Source of the DNA: Acanthaster planci
Taxonomy: Eukaryota; Echinodermata; Asteroidea; Valvatida; Acanthasteridae
Length of the DNA stretch: 64,000 bases
Direction: 5' to 3'
NCBI RefSeq assembly: GCF_001949145.1
Contig: NW_019091375.1
Coordinates: 2,977,854-3,041,853, forward strand
Made by a program: the position numbers and the translations under genes. The number at the start of each line of letters is the position of its first letter. The first letter of the stretch is position 1. This document shows, in pieces, positions 31,861 to 44,671 of the stretch. Under the pieces are notes generated by a model. The model saw only the letters and a list, made by a program, of their open reading frames with translations. It searched no databases and was not told where the DNA came from.

Positions 31861-34749
31861 TCAGAGAGAAATAAAAATTGTCTCTGGGAAAAAAAGAAAA
31901 GATGATTGAAATAAATCGGAGCACAATGAAAAAAAAAGAACATGCGGAATATAGACGGGACGACTTCGGAATATTTCGGCTCTTTCCAGAAAACTGAGGG
32001 AGTTCCTCCAGTCTTGGTCACGTGGACATTGGGTGATACCGGACCCTTGATTCGTAGAGTAGTCAGAGTCATTGGGTCTGGTATCCAGACTATGTCGCCC
32101 TTTGCTTCATAGTGTTTATAGAGGGCGCCTTTACTATTTTCTTTCTTTTCCATCCCCGTGCTTGCATAGTATATGCTACATGTATAGCAGACCTTGATTC
32201 TGTTGTTCTTTTTCCACAAGCAAATTGCAGCGCTTATATCAGCTCAACCTGCCCCCCCCCCAAAAAAAAGCCTTTCCATTTGCATTAGGGCCAATGCTGA
32301 TACTCAATACTGGCCCTTTATCACTTCTGATGACAACAGATATGGAACCAGGTGCAGTTATTCTGCCCGCCTTATGGGATAAGCCAACCATGCGCGAAGT
32401 CGTTAACCGAACACTATGGGCAAAATTACAAAATACTGGTGATTTTGCGACAAAAGAATGCAATTTTAACTTACTGAGTTTTATTGTATTTCATCAGCTC
32501 CACCGTTGTACAATTATTATACATGTATTTAGGAAATCCCTTTTGTTCGGTAAATGCCTAAAACGTGAATTGAGAAATATCAGAAACCGAGGCAAAATCC
32601 AACCAACGGTGCCCGACGCCGAAGAACAGCAAGCCTGCAAAGCAGTCAGAACACCAGCCAGCAGAGCGAAGCCGTCCGATACGTGCATCAGCGAGGCCCG
32701 GTACCCTGTGCGAGATCGTCTCCTGGGGGAGCCGCCCGGGCACCCCACAAGAAAATGGCCAACCAACATGGCGGAGCGCTGGTCCAAGATGGCGGGTTTA
32801 AGGCATCTATACTACTAGTAGCAACCGCTAGATCGGTTGAGGCATGGTTGAGCAGAGATGCTCATGTCATGTGGCAACAAAGTGAACGGAAGTAACAAGT
32901 AATAATATTTTTCCGATGACTCCACAATCTCTGGATCTGGACAATATTCAGACTGATGTTGCTAAAATAAACAGACCAACTCCGTGCGGGCAGTGGCCCA
33001 GTGAAGTGTGCAAAGAGTCTTCAAGAAATTGGAAGCAGTATGACACCAACTCATGCCTTCTTTTGAAAATATTTCAGTTTGTCCAAGCTACTCAAGTTTG
33101 CCGGGAGTACAGTCTGCTGGGTTGGCCGTTTTACTCAGCGTTCTTATAATAGGAACAATGTATTGAGGCTAATGTAAATGAACACACCATATCGACATAA
33201 CACTTTTTGTTTCCCTTTCCAAAAGTTAAAGTGGGACGTTGATGCAAACGTCCACACAAGTGTAATTTGACTGACATAGATTGGAGTACAAATTTATAGT
33301 CCATATCATAAAAATATAGAAAATATTCGATTGGTGGGATTAAGAAAAGAAAAAAATGCATATCGACAAAACGAAAGATTATCCACCAGGAACGTACACA
33401 AAGCAAGGGACGAAAATACACTTGATGCTGAACACAGATAAAAACTGATTTTTCTTAAGAAAATCCGCTGTAATTAGTGTTTTGGTAGTGAAACTGTCAC
33501 AGTGAACAACTGTTTCTGATATCTGGGTAGAGGTGTTATGTGAACTTTAAACTCAATGGAACCATGCACTTGAAAAGAGATTGTCATAGAAACCCGGGAC
33601 AACAAATCAAATCACGATGTTTTACCTGGAAGATTTGTGAGTTGTAAAGAGATGTTGCAGGCAACCGATCAGAAACTATTCACAATGACCAATATCAACA
33701 GAAGTACTTTACTGAAGAATAAGTTATGTCCAAGTGCTAAAACCACTCTCCCCTATTGGCTTGGCGTAAGTGATACTATGGAGGTTGAGTGCAAATATGT
33801 CTCCTTCCATTCAGGGATGTGTTGTAAAGGTGTGTCTTTTTTTATATTCCCGTTCAGGCCTATGAAGAGCAGGCTCCTAAGTTGTACGCCATACTTTCTA
33901 TATTTGTTACATCAAAATGTTTATCTTTCAGCCTCAATATTCGTTGGACGTTGCTTCAGAATTATCCCATGAACTTACCCTCAGGGTTCAAATGAAAGTG
34001 AATGTTTGGGATTGTCTATTATGTTTTTATTTTCTTGTAATGGCAAAGCGCCACGTGTACTAAGGCACTGTGAAACCGTGGACCTGGAGTATTCCTTTTC
34101 CAGGTCTATGATGACAACGATTTTTAGACGATGGGATTGGCAGTGTCACGCGAAGGGGAGATCGAGTAGTAGGGATAGGACAGTTCCACACCAGCCCAAC
34201 CCTCCTATACCTCATCGACCCCCTTCCCCGGAACTTCCCCCTTCCCACGTGATTCCCCGCACCGAAAAGAACTTCCCAGAACTCTGACCTCCCCTGGGAC
34301 TTCCCTGACTCCCCCAAAGCCTCCGAGAAAAAATGAAATAAATTTTTAAAATGTACATATAAATAAAGACATGAATATAGGAACTAGGCCATAATGTTGT
34401 CCTATATTATCGGATTTTAGGCGATTGAAAAAAATCGTTTCTAGCCGATTTTGTCAAACAGTATAACATCCCAATACCGCCACCCGCCAAAAAGACATGC
34501 CAAGCCCGAGCTCGTAAAAGCAATTCAAGCCAGCCAACGACAATTTAGAATTCTCACCCGCCAATCAAATCTCCAGCACATTATAGCGACATCACATTCA
34601 CGGCCACGGGAAAAAAGGGCAAAATATTGCGAACAGACCTGATCACTGCGATTAAATCACACATTAAACCGCAGGCAATCGAAGAAGTAAATACCCGAAG
34701 AATAAGGCGCTTTTAAAGTAACTACTGAAACTGGGAACTGGTGCCTCCC
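31861..34749. other. Intergenic; GC-rich patch at 32585-32800
   Basis: Mostly AT-rich without a recognisable gene. The patch 32585-32800 is distinctly GC- and CpG-rich for this window and contains AACATGGCGG and AAGATGGCGG, which resemble YY1-type sites. It could be a promoter relic or part of a transposon. Another C-rich stretch lies at 34190-34310. Confidence 0.35.
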
Positions 34750-36185
34750 TTTTTCGCCGACAACTTGATTCACTTTTTGGATTTTTACAAAAAGTTTATC
34801 CAGGACAAAGCATTAGCCGAGTTTAAAGGTGTTGGTTCATACAAGTTGCACAACCGCCATAAAAGTAAACTTCAAAATGGAAAAGCCCGGAGTCGAGACT
34901 AAACTAGGCGTTTTCCCATTTAAGCAATTAAAGATGTGTTAGACCAACAATTTGCCAAGTATATCAAGGATGTCGAAACTCACGAACAGCGAGGCTCGGG
35001 CTGGGTGTTTGATAACGTAGTTGCGTTTTACATCAACGTGGCAAAGTAAAACCTGGTTGGAGCGACTTACATTCCACTTCCAAAATATTTAGCTGATAAG
35101 AAAGCAATTGTAAACGTCCAAAATAAAGACCAACAGTGCATTCGCTGGGCGTTGAGAGCTGCTTTAAAATTATATTCAGTTAACTTAAACCACCAATTGG
35201 AAACTAATCCAAATTGTTATATTCACGAGGATAGAACTTCGACTTACAATAAAGAAGACGGCTTAAATTTCGCTAACGTAGACTTTCCAACTCCCCTGTC
35301 ATAAATTCCCTGCATCGAATTGCAGAATAACTTGGCAATCAACGTATTTGGCCACACGAGCAAGGACGGCATTTACATACTTTCCAAAGTAAGCGCACAG
35401 GTGAGCCCATCAATTTATTCTACTTTACCCGAGGTAAAACGAGCCATTACTGCTGGGTCAAGAACTTTTCTCGGTTGATGGGTGACGCTAATAAACACGA
35501 TGGCAAATCTTACTGGTGTTTCAAATGCCTATTTCACTTTCAAACGCAAGAAAGACTCAGCAGACACAAAGAAGACTGCCAAGGAATGGACACAGCGCCT
35601 TGCAAGGTGTTTTTTCCCGAAAAAGGTCAAAACATTCTCAAATTTGAAAACCAGAAAAACAAGCAGGATGCGCCATTTGTCATTTACGCAGATTTCGAGT
35701 CTATTTTAGAGCGCCTCCCACCTACAGGCAAACAGGGTCAAAACACAAATTCACAAAGCCTACGGCTATTCATAAGCGGTTGTCAGATGTGACGGCATTT
35801 GTACTAGTCGCGAAACATACAGAGGTCCAGACGCAAGTCGCCACAATTAATAAAACATTTGCCCATCCAAAGCCCCTAGCCTGGTCGCGCGACTTACAGA
35901 AACTCCACGACGAATGCAACGAATGCAGGATCTGCGAGAGGCCAATTTACAAAACCAAAGAGTCCAAGTGCCAATGTCTAATCCTGGACGAGCCTACAAC
36001 TAAAAGTGAAGAGGCAGCTTTAGTTCCCTAAACGACTTCAGTTCCAAAGACTACATTTGCATGACTTGTGAAAAGCCCATTAATCAAATTAGAAAAGTTC
36101 GCCATCACTGTCACGTAACAGGTAAAAACAGAGGTCCTGCACACGCCAACTACAATCTCAAGTTACGGGTAGTGCCTTATCACAC
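34750..36185 (+). pseudogene. Protein-primed family B DNA polymerase remnant (Polinton-type)
   Basis: Broken plus-strand reading frames keep a characteristic order. Around 35115 there is a VNVQNKDQQCIRWAL segment. At 35515-35580 there is a C-x2-C finger (WCFKCLFHFQTQERLSRHKE). At 35670-35710 the exonuclease motif FVIYADFESIL appears, with its D-x-E pair. At 35915-35960 there is a CNECRICERP segment, and at 36085-36165 VRHHCHVTGKNRGPAHANYN, the zinc-binding insert seen in virus-like Polinton/Maverick polymerases. The polymerase palm is missing because the frame runs into a Penelope-like fragment. Several stops show it is inactive. Confidence 0.75.
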
Positions 36186-36985
36186 GCTTGTACTGACGGA
36201 CAGACGGAGCAGCTATGGGTAGTCCGGTGTCAGCGGTTATTGCCAATCTGTACAAGGAATCGTTCGAGGAGAAGCCCTGCAGAGTTGCCCACCCGACTGC
36301 CGTCCGACCCTGTGGAAACGATACGTCGATGACACCTTTGTCATTGCACCACGGGATCAAGCCAGCCGTCTGCTCGACCACCTGAACAGTCTCAAGCCCA
36401 GCATCCAGTTCACCATCGAGAATGAGCAAGACAACAGCATTGCATTCCTGGACACCATGGTCCACAGGGAACCCGACGGCAGCCTGACCAGCACCGTGTA
36501 TCTCAAGCCTACCCACACTGACCAGTACCTGGCCTTTGACTCACACCACCCAGTGTCCGTCAAGAGGGGCGTTGCCAAGTGCCTACATGACCGCGCCTCA
36601 CGCCTAGTCACCAGACCGCACCACACAGCCGCCGAGAGACGCCGAGTCACCGCTGCCCTCACGGCGAACGGGTATCCAACGTCCTTCATCCGGCAGTCAT
36701 CAAGACCCAAGACCAGCACCGAAGTGGAGCGACCGGAGTACAAGGCTTTCACCGTTCTTCCCTTTGTGGATGGTATCTCCGGACGGCTGGAGAGGATCCT
36801 GGAGGACCACGGCGTCCGCACCGTGTTCCGATCATCCACCACCTTGAGGAACCAACTCGTGCGTCCTAAGGATCTCATCCCACCCGGAAGACGCGGAGGA
36901 GTGGTCTACAAGATACCATGCGGTGACTGTGGCAAGGTGTACATCGGCGAAACTGGCAGACCAGTCGTAAACGATACAATATGAA
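36186..36985 (+). pseudogene. Penelope-like element: reverse transcriptase end and GIY-YIG start
   Basis: From 36214 the text reads MGSPVSAVIANLYKESFEE, then after a frame change LWKRYVDDTFVIAPRD with the catalytic YVDD. It continues in one long frame with NSIAFLDTMVHREPDGSL and TVYLKPTHTDQYL, conserved blocks of Penelope reverse transcriptases. The frame ends at 36985 with VVYKIPCGDCGKVYIGETGR, the beginning of the GIY-YIG endonuclease, cut off within that domain. It is GC-rich compared with its surroundings, which fits a separate insertion. The 5' join to the polymerase remnant is abrupt. Confidence 0.85.
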
Positions 36986-38639
36986 CCTTCCTATTTCACT
37001 GTTGAGTACACTTATTTTTTGGTCAATTGAGACGCTAAATTCTGCTAAATTCCCTGCTTCGTAAGCTCAAATGTAGTCTCTTATTACGTCATAGAGCTAG
37101 AGTGTCTGTCTGTAATTCTGATAATGGTATTACGAGTTCAGCTAGTTTTACAGCTTCCATGTTAATAACTGATACATCATGTGCTGGCAGGTTAGACGAT
37201 TCGTGACTCGGTCTAACTCCTCCGGGAACCCTTTCTGCCGGACTCCTTCGACTTGAACTTGCCATTCAATTTCGGTAGATTTTGTAATGTTGAAATATTC
37301 CGGGTGGAAGCTTACTTTTCTGACTTTAATCTTTTTATCGCCTTTAAATTGTCGATTTGGTTTTCTAATTCAAACGTCTGCTTGCTTTCGGTCAAATAAA
37401 AAGTGTGGGTCTCCATTCATTATAAAAACAGTTTTAAAGTAAGTTCAAACTTTTTGACGGCATCGGAAAAGTGTTTCTCCGACACTTGAAACAGGTCTTT
37501 TACGGTTTCTACAGTTTCCCCAGTTACGTCTTGATATCAGACAGCAATTAAAGCTCGGAGAGGCTAGCCTCTTTAAATCTTGCCCTCTAAAACTCGGTTT
37601 ACTTTATGTAAGCCAAATAGACTGTGCCTCTTTCTTTTCTTACTTTTTTTTAATTACAACCCAACTTACATCAAATAAATGCTAGTTGAGCTCAACCGAA
37701 AAAAAGGGATACGATCGTATGGTAATAAATTTACATGAGGTCTCCGGCATCAACTGCAAGCAGAACGCTGCTTTCAATCTGAAACAGTTTTTCAGTTATG
37801 TTCAGTTCACTGGTTCATTCCCACTGCAAGGGATGGAGCCCCCCTCTAGCCAGCAGCAGCCAATACAGAACCTCAGAACCTCAGGAACAGTCCACTGTGT
37901 GCATGTACCGACACGCAGCGCCTGCACATGCATATGTAGTTCTGGCACTGTACATCAACAGTCACCACTCAGGCTGGATGCGCTGCCTCTCTGGTGAAAT
38001 CCAAAGCTGGACGCAGCACACACCAACAGCGGTGATGTCTACCGGGAGGTGAAAGCTGAAAGGCCTAGGGCTGAGAGCCAGTGATCACATGAAAAGAATC
38101 AATATATATATTTGTATATTTTTGTCAGAACTGTCGAAATACATCAGGAACATGGCAGCCATCGCACGCGTTAATGTGAATGGCGGTGCATGGCCATTGT
38201 AACATCGCACGAGGGCGCACTAACACAGCACAGTGGGCTACATTTATATTATACAAGTCCAGCTTGTTCAGCAGTTAATTTGACGTCTAATTCTTTAATT
38301 AATTAATTAATTTTAAATGTTTTACTCGTTTTATTTTTGTTTTTTTACATACAAAATGCTGGTTATATTTACCGCCCACGTTCTTTGCCTCATCTGAATA
38401 AATGCGAGTCAATACTAGCCAACAATCATGGCAGACGAGTTTAGACTTTTCTACTTCCATTCTCTTTGTGTGAAGACAAGTGTCTTCTGTCTTTTTAAAC
38501 GGAGGAGGTTTTCGCCGATTAATTCGTAAAGCTGAGTAATATACGGTGTTGTGCTCATATTTTGTTTTTAATAAATACTTATTTATTTAAGGAACGTAAA
38601 ATTAAGCCCAGTTAATCCGGTTAATAACCAAAGTTTAAA
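36986..38639. other. Intergenic; possible minus-strand coding debris
   Basis: Minus-strand text around 37140-37520 keeps open stretches such as VSFHPEYFNITKSTEIEWQV and a glutamate/leucine-rich piece, interrupted by stops. It might be further Polinton-type debris on the opposite strand, but I recognise no domain. The rest shows nothing clear. Confidence 0.3.
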
Positions 38640-38649
38640 ATAGTTTTTT

Positions 38650-39097
38650 TAAAAGCATTTAACCTACCGAATCAGGCAGATCTTCAGAAATATCTACTTT
38701 AATTAAATCTTCGACGTCGTATTCAGTTATTAACCCGATCTCATATAAATCAGAGTCCAGTTTAGTTGCGGGATTGGGCGGTGGTTCGTTCTCTCGCGCG
38801 TGCCTAGTTTTTTTTTTTGTTTTTTTTTATGTTGGTCGCCCAAGAGAACCACGTGATCCATGCCGTCCAAGTCTATTTGAACCATTAGCTACTGCACGCG
38901 CGTGATCGTCCTCTGTCGCTCTTACAAGAGCAGGGTATACGTTGTGCCAGGGGATCTTCTAAATAATCGTCTGGGTCTTCATATTCTTCGTCTTCTTCGT
39001 CTTTTTCAATTATTAAGCCTAATTTTTCAAGGTCTTTGTCCAAATCGGATTCACCTGAGGTGGGATCATTTGGCGCTCTAAATCTCATAAACCTCAT
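38650..39097 (-). pseudogene. Acidic coding debris, two related segments
   Basis: Minus-strand frames at 38655-38790 and 38885-39097 encode similar acidic stretches: SDLYEIGLITEYDVEDLI in one, and SDLDKDLEKLGLIIEKDEED in the other. They look like two copies of one short module, or two neighbouring related ORFs of a mobile element. No family was recognised. Confidence 0.35.
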
Positions 39098-40499
39098 CTT
39101 TTTATATATAAACCGCGGCCGGTTTTCCTCTCATTTAGAAATATTAAAAGACTTTGTGGAATCAATGTTAAACGAGCGACAAATATCAACAATTGCTCTG
39201 TTATCGGAATGCCTGTTTAACGGGTCAAAAATTTCAACACCAGTATGGGTGCAATTGTCATATTATTTAAGATTTTTCGAACGGTAAAGTACAAGTAAAA
39301 AATAAACATGGCCGATACGTAATGGGTTTTGACGTTTAGGAGGTCCCAACCGGCCCCGCAAGCCACAGTACACAGCCCCCCCCCCAAAAAAAAATGATTT
39401 TGATAAAAAAATTATTTTGATATAAACGATTAAGGGTTGCTGACCCAGCTATTTACAGCTTCGTCCGTTTTACGCGCGGAAGGTTTATATGTGAAGTTAA
39501 CTTTGAAAAATGTTGTCTTTGTTTATGACCATAGTCAAGTGACTGAAATTAGTTCCCATCTTTTTTTTTTTAGTATCAGTATCCTCCGGTCAGTGGCCAC
39601 TTTTTCCTGGCGCTCGGGAGCACGAAAGCTACTTTCACTGAGATCATGTTCATTGTCCCTCGCATGTCTACTGTTCACGCCGATCGTCTGAGCTCGACAA
39701 GGGCTACAGTGACCTCCCCTCAACTGGAAATTTATACCCATTTTCGAGGATCTGTTACGCTCTCATTCCTGTTCTCCAATTTGTCGACACTTTGGGTCTC
39801 CACGCAGCCACTCCGGGTCACCTCGCGGTCGCTATGCACATGAGGAGTCCTATTGCCGATTTCTTCCAACTTTGAAAGAGAGTTGGACAGTGCCTCTCTG
39901 AGACACCGTTAACAGATACCAGAAGTGAGTAGAATTTTCCAATTTTCTCCTCCCTCCCCGAAACACACTTCACACTTTCGAAAGGACTCGGCCAGACCTT
40001 CCTCCACTCCCGGTTATGTATTTCAATGGACGAGCTCTGTTATGTGAGTTTTGGAGATCCCTTTATCAAGGTCCATAAGAAAAGAATACCTGAAATCACG
40101 GTCCAAGAACTGCACTCTTCAAGGCCAATTCTGAAAATACTTATTCGTTTTAGTGCCTATCATTTCTTCTGTAGCGAAAGACAAGTTAGTTTTCGATCAG
40201 AATTATCTTCCCAAAATAGAGTTTTTCCTGAAAAGCATACAAAGAATCTCTTTTAGACAAACGTATGTGCCACTTTGTTAAAGTATTCAACTTTACAATT
40301 CTGCTTTCTGATGTCTTGGCTCGTATCTCAGGAAACCAATCAATATCTGACCCTGACCCCCTCCCTATCATAGTTCCTTCATGACTATTTGGGCGCATGC
40401 CTACGTGAATTTGTATTGGGCTCAGCCATTATTTCTTCCTTGCGCAGGAGCGTGATTCTTGATAATCTCTCCTGGCCTTGGCCTTTTTGGCGGGATCTA
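39098..40499. other. Possible 5' region of the DIRS element, no gene identified
   Basis: Short ORFs in + orientation precede the recognisable DIRS coding region. A homopolymer C/A tract lies at about 39378-39395. I could not find a gag-like motif or the element's left terminus. Confidence 0.35.
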
Positions 40500-42080
40500 G
40501 AGAGTGCATGGAAGACCTGCTCCTACTAGGGAGTGACCTTTTTGATGGCAAGTTCAGTGAAGACATGCTCCAAGAACCCAAACGCGTCAAGACGGACGAG
40601 AAGTTTGATCTTCGTCGTCAAGGGTTCAGTCGATCCGCATCTTAATCTACCTGGACACCATTGAAGGTGACAGAAGCAGCAGAAGTTTCCTTAACCTATA
40701 CACACGGTTTCGTCAACCTAGAGTCTCCTTTACGAGAGCCTCGGCAAAGTCCTCCCATAGTCTTCAGTCTCTCCCCCACACCACCAAGGTGCCCTCTAAA
40801 CCAAAGCACTCCTTCAAATCCCAACAATGACAACAACCAGGTTGAAATTCCACCGGGCTTAGGACCGGTAGGAGGTCGACTTTTGGAATTTGCTCACAAA
40901 TGGACACACATTATTACAGACATCTGAGTATAGTATCTCTGAGCTGTCAGTTGTAATTCACCAGCTCTCCGCCTCATCTCCACAATTTCCCTCGTCGACT
41001 CACTCCAGTCCTTTCTGATTTTACATGCCAGAGTTCATTGGAGTATGAGATTGCCTCACCAACGGAAAAGAGAACTATAATCCCTCTTCAGAACCAAACA
41101 GATGGATTCATTCCTATCTTCTTCCTTACTCTGAAGAAATCCGGCGACTGGCGACTGATTATCAACTTTTAACCCTCAACATTTTCATCAGGCCGAAGTT
41201 GGAGACTTTGGCTATTGTCCTGCAAACTCTTCGTCTAGGTTGGTAGGCCAGGTCATTGGACCTGAAAGATGCTTGTCTTCATGTTCGCATCCATTAGTAT
41301 CATCAAAAGTCCCTGCAGTTTATAACATGGTTGGAATATAACATACCAATTCCTGTATCTTCCCTTCGGCCTGTCTACAGCACCTTGGTTATTCACGAGG
41401 ATTACCACAGTACTAGCTGCAGCTCTAAGCCATCAGCACATCCGCCCGTATATCTACCCGCACGACTGGTTGATTGTGGTCCCCTCCCATTCTGCGACCA
41501 TTGAGACTCTATCAAAGACTGTGTGGCTCACTCTGGACCTGGATTTTACTATGACTGCCGAAACGTTTCCTTGATTCCTTAACAGAATCCGATTTTCTTT
41601 GGTGCGTCCCCCAAACATGAAATCCAGCAGGGCTTCTCCTTCCATGGAGCACTGCTTGGCACTGTAAGAATGCATCCATCTCTTTATGACAGCAGCATCC
41701 CTCCAGCTCGAGCTTGGCTTCGCCTTTTGGACGTCTGGGCGAGCCCTGGTGTCTGGGGCGTATGCGTCCACTTAAGCTCCATCTACTCTACCACTATTCC
41801 CTTCAGAAGGATCCCATTCATTTCCAGTGAATTCCATCATCCGATCCCATCTTAGATGGTGAGTCTCACTCCAGAACCTTTGCAGTGGCACCCGATTTCC
41901 TCGGCCCTTTCCAACAGTAACATTAACAACGGAAGTTTTGGAGTCGTGTTGTTGCGCTCACATGGACGACCTGTTTCTCTTGGTATCTTGGTCTCCATTG
42001 GAAGACCGCCCTCACGTCAGCCAATTGGAGCTTCTAGCAGCTCTCAAGGCCTTCAAATACGCACCCAAAAGGTACCAAAC
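40500..42080 (+). pseudogene. DIRS retrotransposon, reverse transcriptase part
   Basis: Plus-strand fragments read GGRLLEFAHKWTHIITD (about 40865), then IPIFFLTLKKSGDWRLIINF (about 41110), FGLSTAPWLFTRITTVLAAA (about 41365) and a degenerate catalytic site YIYPHDWLIV (about 41450). The spacing and the LPFGLSTAP-type motif are characteristic of DIRS/YR retrotransposons. RNase H text begins at about 42020 (HVSQLELLAALKAFK). Stops and shifts are many, and the active site no longer has two adjacent aspartates. The element is interrupted by an hAT transposon and resumes at 44672. Confidence 0.8.
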
Positions 42081-44663
42081 CAGTGGCGTAGCTAGGATTG
42101 TTTCAGTGGATGGGGCACATGGGGGCATAAACTTCTCATGGGGGCACAATTACATAGTCTACTGAGTAATTATCTGGCCGAAAACATTGTTTTTACCTCG
42201 CTCTATAACCACTGACATCAAATGCACAAGAATCCTCACTGAAGCGCCGTTTCATTTCTAATATTAATCTGTCCAGAGTGGGGTACACAGATTGGACCCG
42301 AACTGTGTCTCTGGTTGTTTAAAGGCTGTGGGCTTGGCCTTATAAACTGCCCATGGGTTCCAGTAGGATGTCCTGATCTTGTCGCTGAGGTAATCGGCGT
42401 TTTCTCTTCAATTGGTTTTGGTCGATAGTCAAGACATCAAAGCCCTTATCCTCTACTGCGGTTTTAACATCATCCCATAGATAATCGTACGATTCTGGGT
42501 TGGAGCGCGGTTCTTGAAGCTGCGAGATGAGATTTTCAGTTAGTTCAGCTGCCTTTGAGACATTTACATCGTTAGATTGAAGCATGTTGGAAAGCTGGTT
42601 TGTCTTGGTGAGTACTTCGGTAAGCAATACAGACGTCATGATAAACTTGGAATTGAGCTGTGCCAATAGTCCCTTGGCATCAGATCCGGCCGGTCAGCGT
42701 TGGTTTATTTGCCTATTTCCTCTAGGAGGCGTATCAATGCTGGATTTTTTTTTCTTACCACTCGACAAACGTTCACTCTACACCCCAACGTGTGTCTGAT
42801 AGCCGTTTCAGTTCCCGAATACGTTCACCAGGATACATATCCTTCTGAACGTCCATCCATTTTGAATGAACACATGATCCACTCACAAAAATGTAGACCT
42901 TTTCCAGTGGAGCAAAGAACTGAGCAGCATCTGGTATGCCTTTGGTAACATCCACAAGCACCAAGTTAAGACGATGAGCATGACAATGAACATAGTACCC
43001 ATAATGTACTTCTCGTTTGAACCGAGTAGCCACGCCAATCTTGCCTCTCATGACGGAAGCTCCATCATAACCTTGTCCTACTTAGTTAATTTGGTAGTCA
43101 ATTCTGTAGCTTCGTAGAATATTGAATTCGTGAGTGATTCGGCATCCAGCCGAAATGCGGCTTTGAACTCAAGAAGCTCTCCCGTATTTGTCCTTCGTAA
43201 TAGTATCTTATTACAAGAGAGATTTGTTGTGTCTTGGACACGTCTTTGGTTTCGTCAACAAGTACTAAAAATACTCTGGCTTCTTAAATATGTATGATCT
43301 CTTTCCGGATTATTTTAGCAAACTCATCATTTCATTTTGAATCTCTGAACTGGTATATTTGGAATTTTTAGAGCCGCTTTCTAGACGTGCTTGATGACGA
43401 CATCATGGTTTGCAACCAGTTCCAGGATTTGTGCAACATTTCTAGGATTGGCAACTCCTTCATTTTCCCTGTGCCCTCTTTGTACAAATTTCTGTGTGCA
43501 AGTCACTTAAATTACTTGCCCGAGCGATTTTATGAGATGACGATTTTTTTCTTACTGTGGCCTCATATGCTTCGCTCATCAACTGCCCAACAGAGGTGCC
43601 TTGTTTTTCGGTGTTTTTGTACTCTGACCATGCAACCATTGCATCTCAATGATAGTCTGCGTGAGAATGGTTAATGAAGTCAAAAGATTTCCCAATCGCT
43701 TTCATCCAGTCGGAATAACCAGTAGAAGTGAATGGTTTTTCGACGTTTGTCGATGGTACTGAGAAGTGACGGCATGCAAAACAACACACACTGTCCGTAG
43801 CTTGCGAGTATTCAAACCAAGGACTATTAGGGAACCACTCTGGAAGATAGGACTGCCCCTTTTCCCAATACAGAGTACAAGGATGACTCTGGGGTTTAGG
43901 CTGAGTAGGACCCATTTATGGGGTTCTGGATATGTTTTTTGGACCCGGCCCTTCTCTTTCTACCTTTTAATGAATGGCACTGTCATCATATCCCTCAGAG
44001 AAGTCATCTTCATCGCTTGACTTACTGTCACTTTCAGAAACTCTACCAGTTGTCCCCTCCGGTTCTACTTCACTCTCATTATAACTGTTTTCTAAAACAT
44101 CAGTAGGGAGTGACTCCTGCTCTTCTTGCTCCTGTATTTCATGACTTTTACCTTCCCAGACTTTTGTACACATACCATAATACCTGCAACTTGCGATCCT
44201 TTAAAATAATCCTTAATCGTCGCCCTTGTAGTAACTAAGCCAACTAACGAGTGATGTAAACTACACACACGCTGCTGCGGTAGCAATAATTGCCTACATA
44301 ACGTTTATGTGCAAAATAACAGTGACCCACTTTTCATACAAAGCTGGTATCGATCGATGCAATCAAGTACGCGCACACATTCGTTTCCTGTGACTGGAAT
44401 CCCAGCCACAAGAGTTAAATAGGGCCTATAGCCAGCTAGTTTATTTTTCTGCGGTCACCATGTAAGAGCAAACGCCTTTTGTTTTGACTGGAACGATAAT
44501 TGTAAATATAGGGTTACAAAGCATCTTACTGATGTGTTTCGATATTGAAAGTATGATTTTAACTCGTTGGTATTTTTTGTCTGGCGAGGGTGGGCACCTG
44601 AGGGCACCAGGAATTTGTGGGAGCACGTGCCCCCTACGCCCCCTCCCCGTGGCTACGCCACTG
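42081..44663 (-). mobile_element. hAT DNA transposon with 8-bp target duplication
   Basis: The ends read CAGTGGCGTAGC and GCTACGCCACTG (12-bp inverted termini). The flanking 8 bases TACCAAAC are identical at 42073-42080 and 44664-44671, the hallmark of hAT insertion. Minus-strand coding debris follows transposase order: an acidic N-terminus (43967-44173), a TTF-type zinc finger (43646-43915: LPEWFPNSPWFEYSQ, CCFACRHFS), a central stretch with YYVHCHAHRLNLVLVD (42773-43051) and a C-terminal helical part (42340-42666). Stops between these pieces, and no visible hAT C-terminal dimerisation domain, show it is inactive. It split the DIRS element, so it arrived later. Confidence 0.9.
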
Positions 44664-44671
44664 TACCAAAC

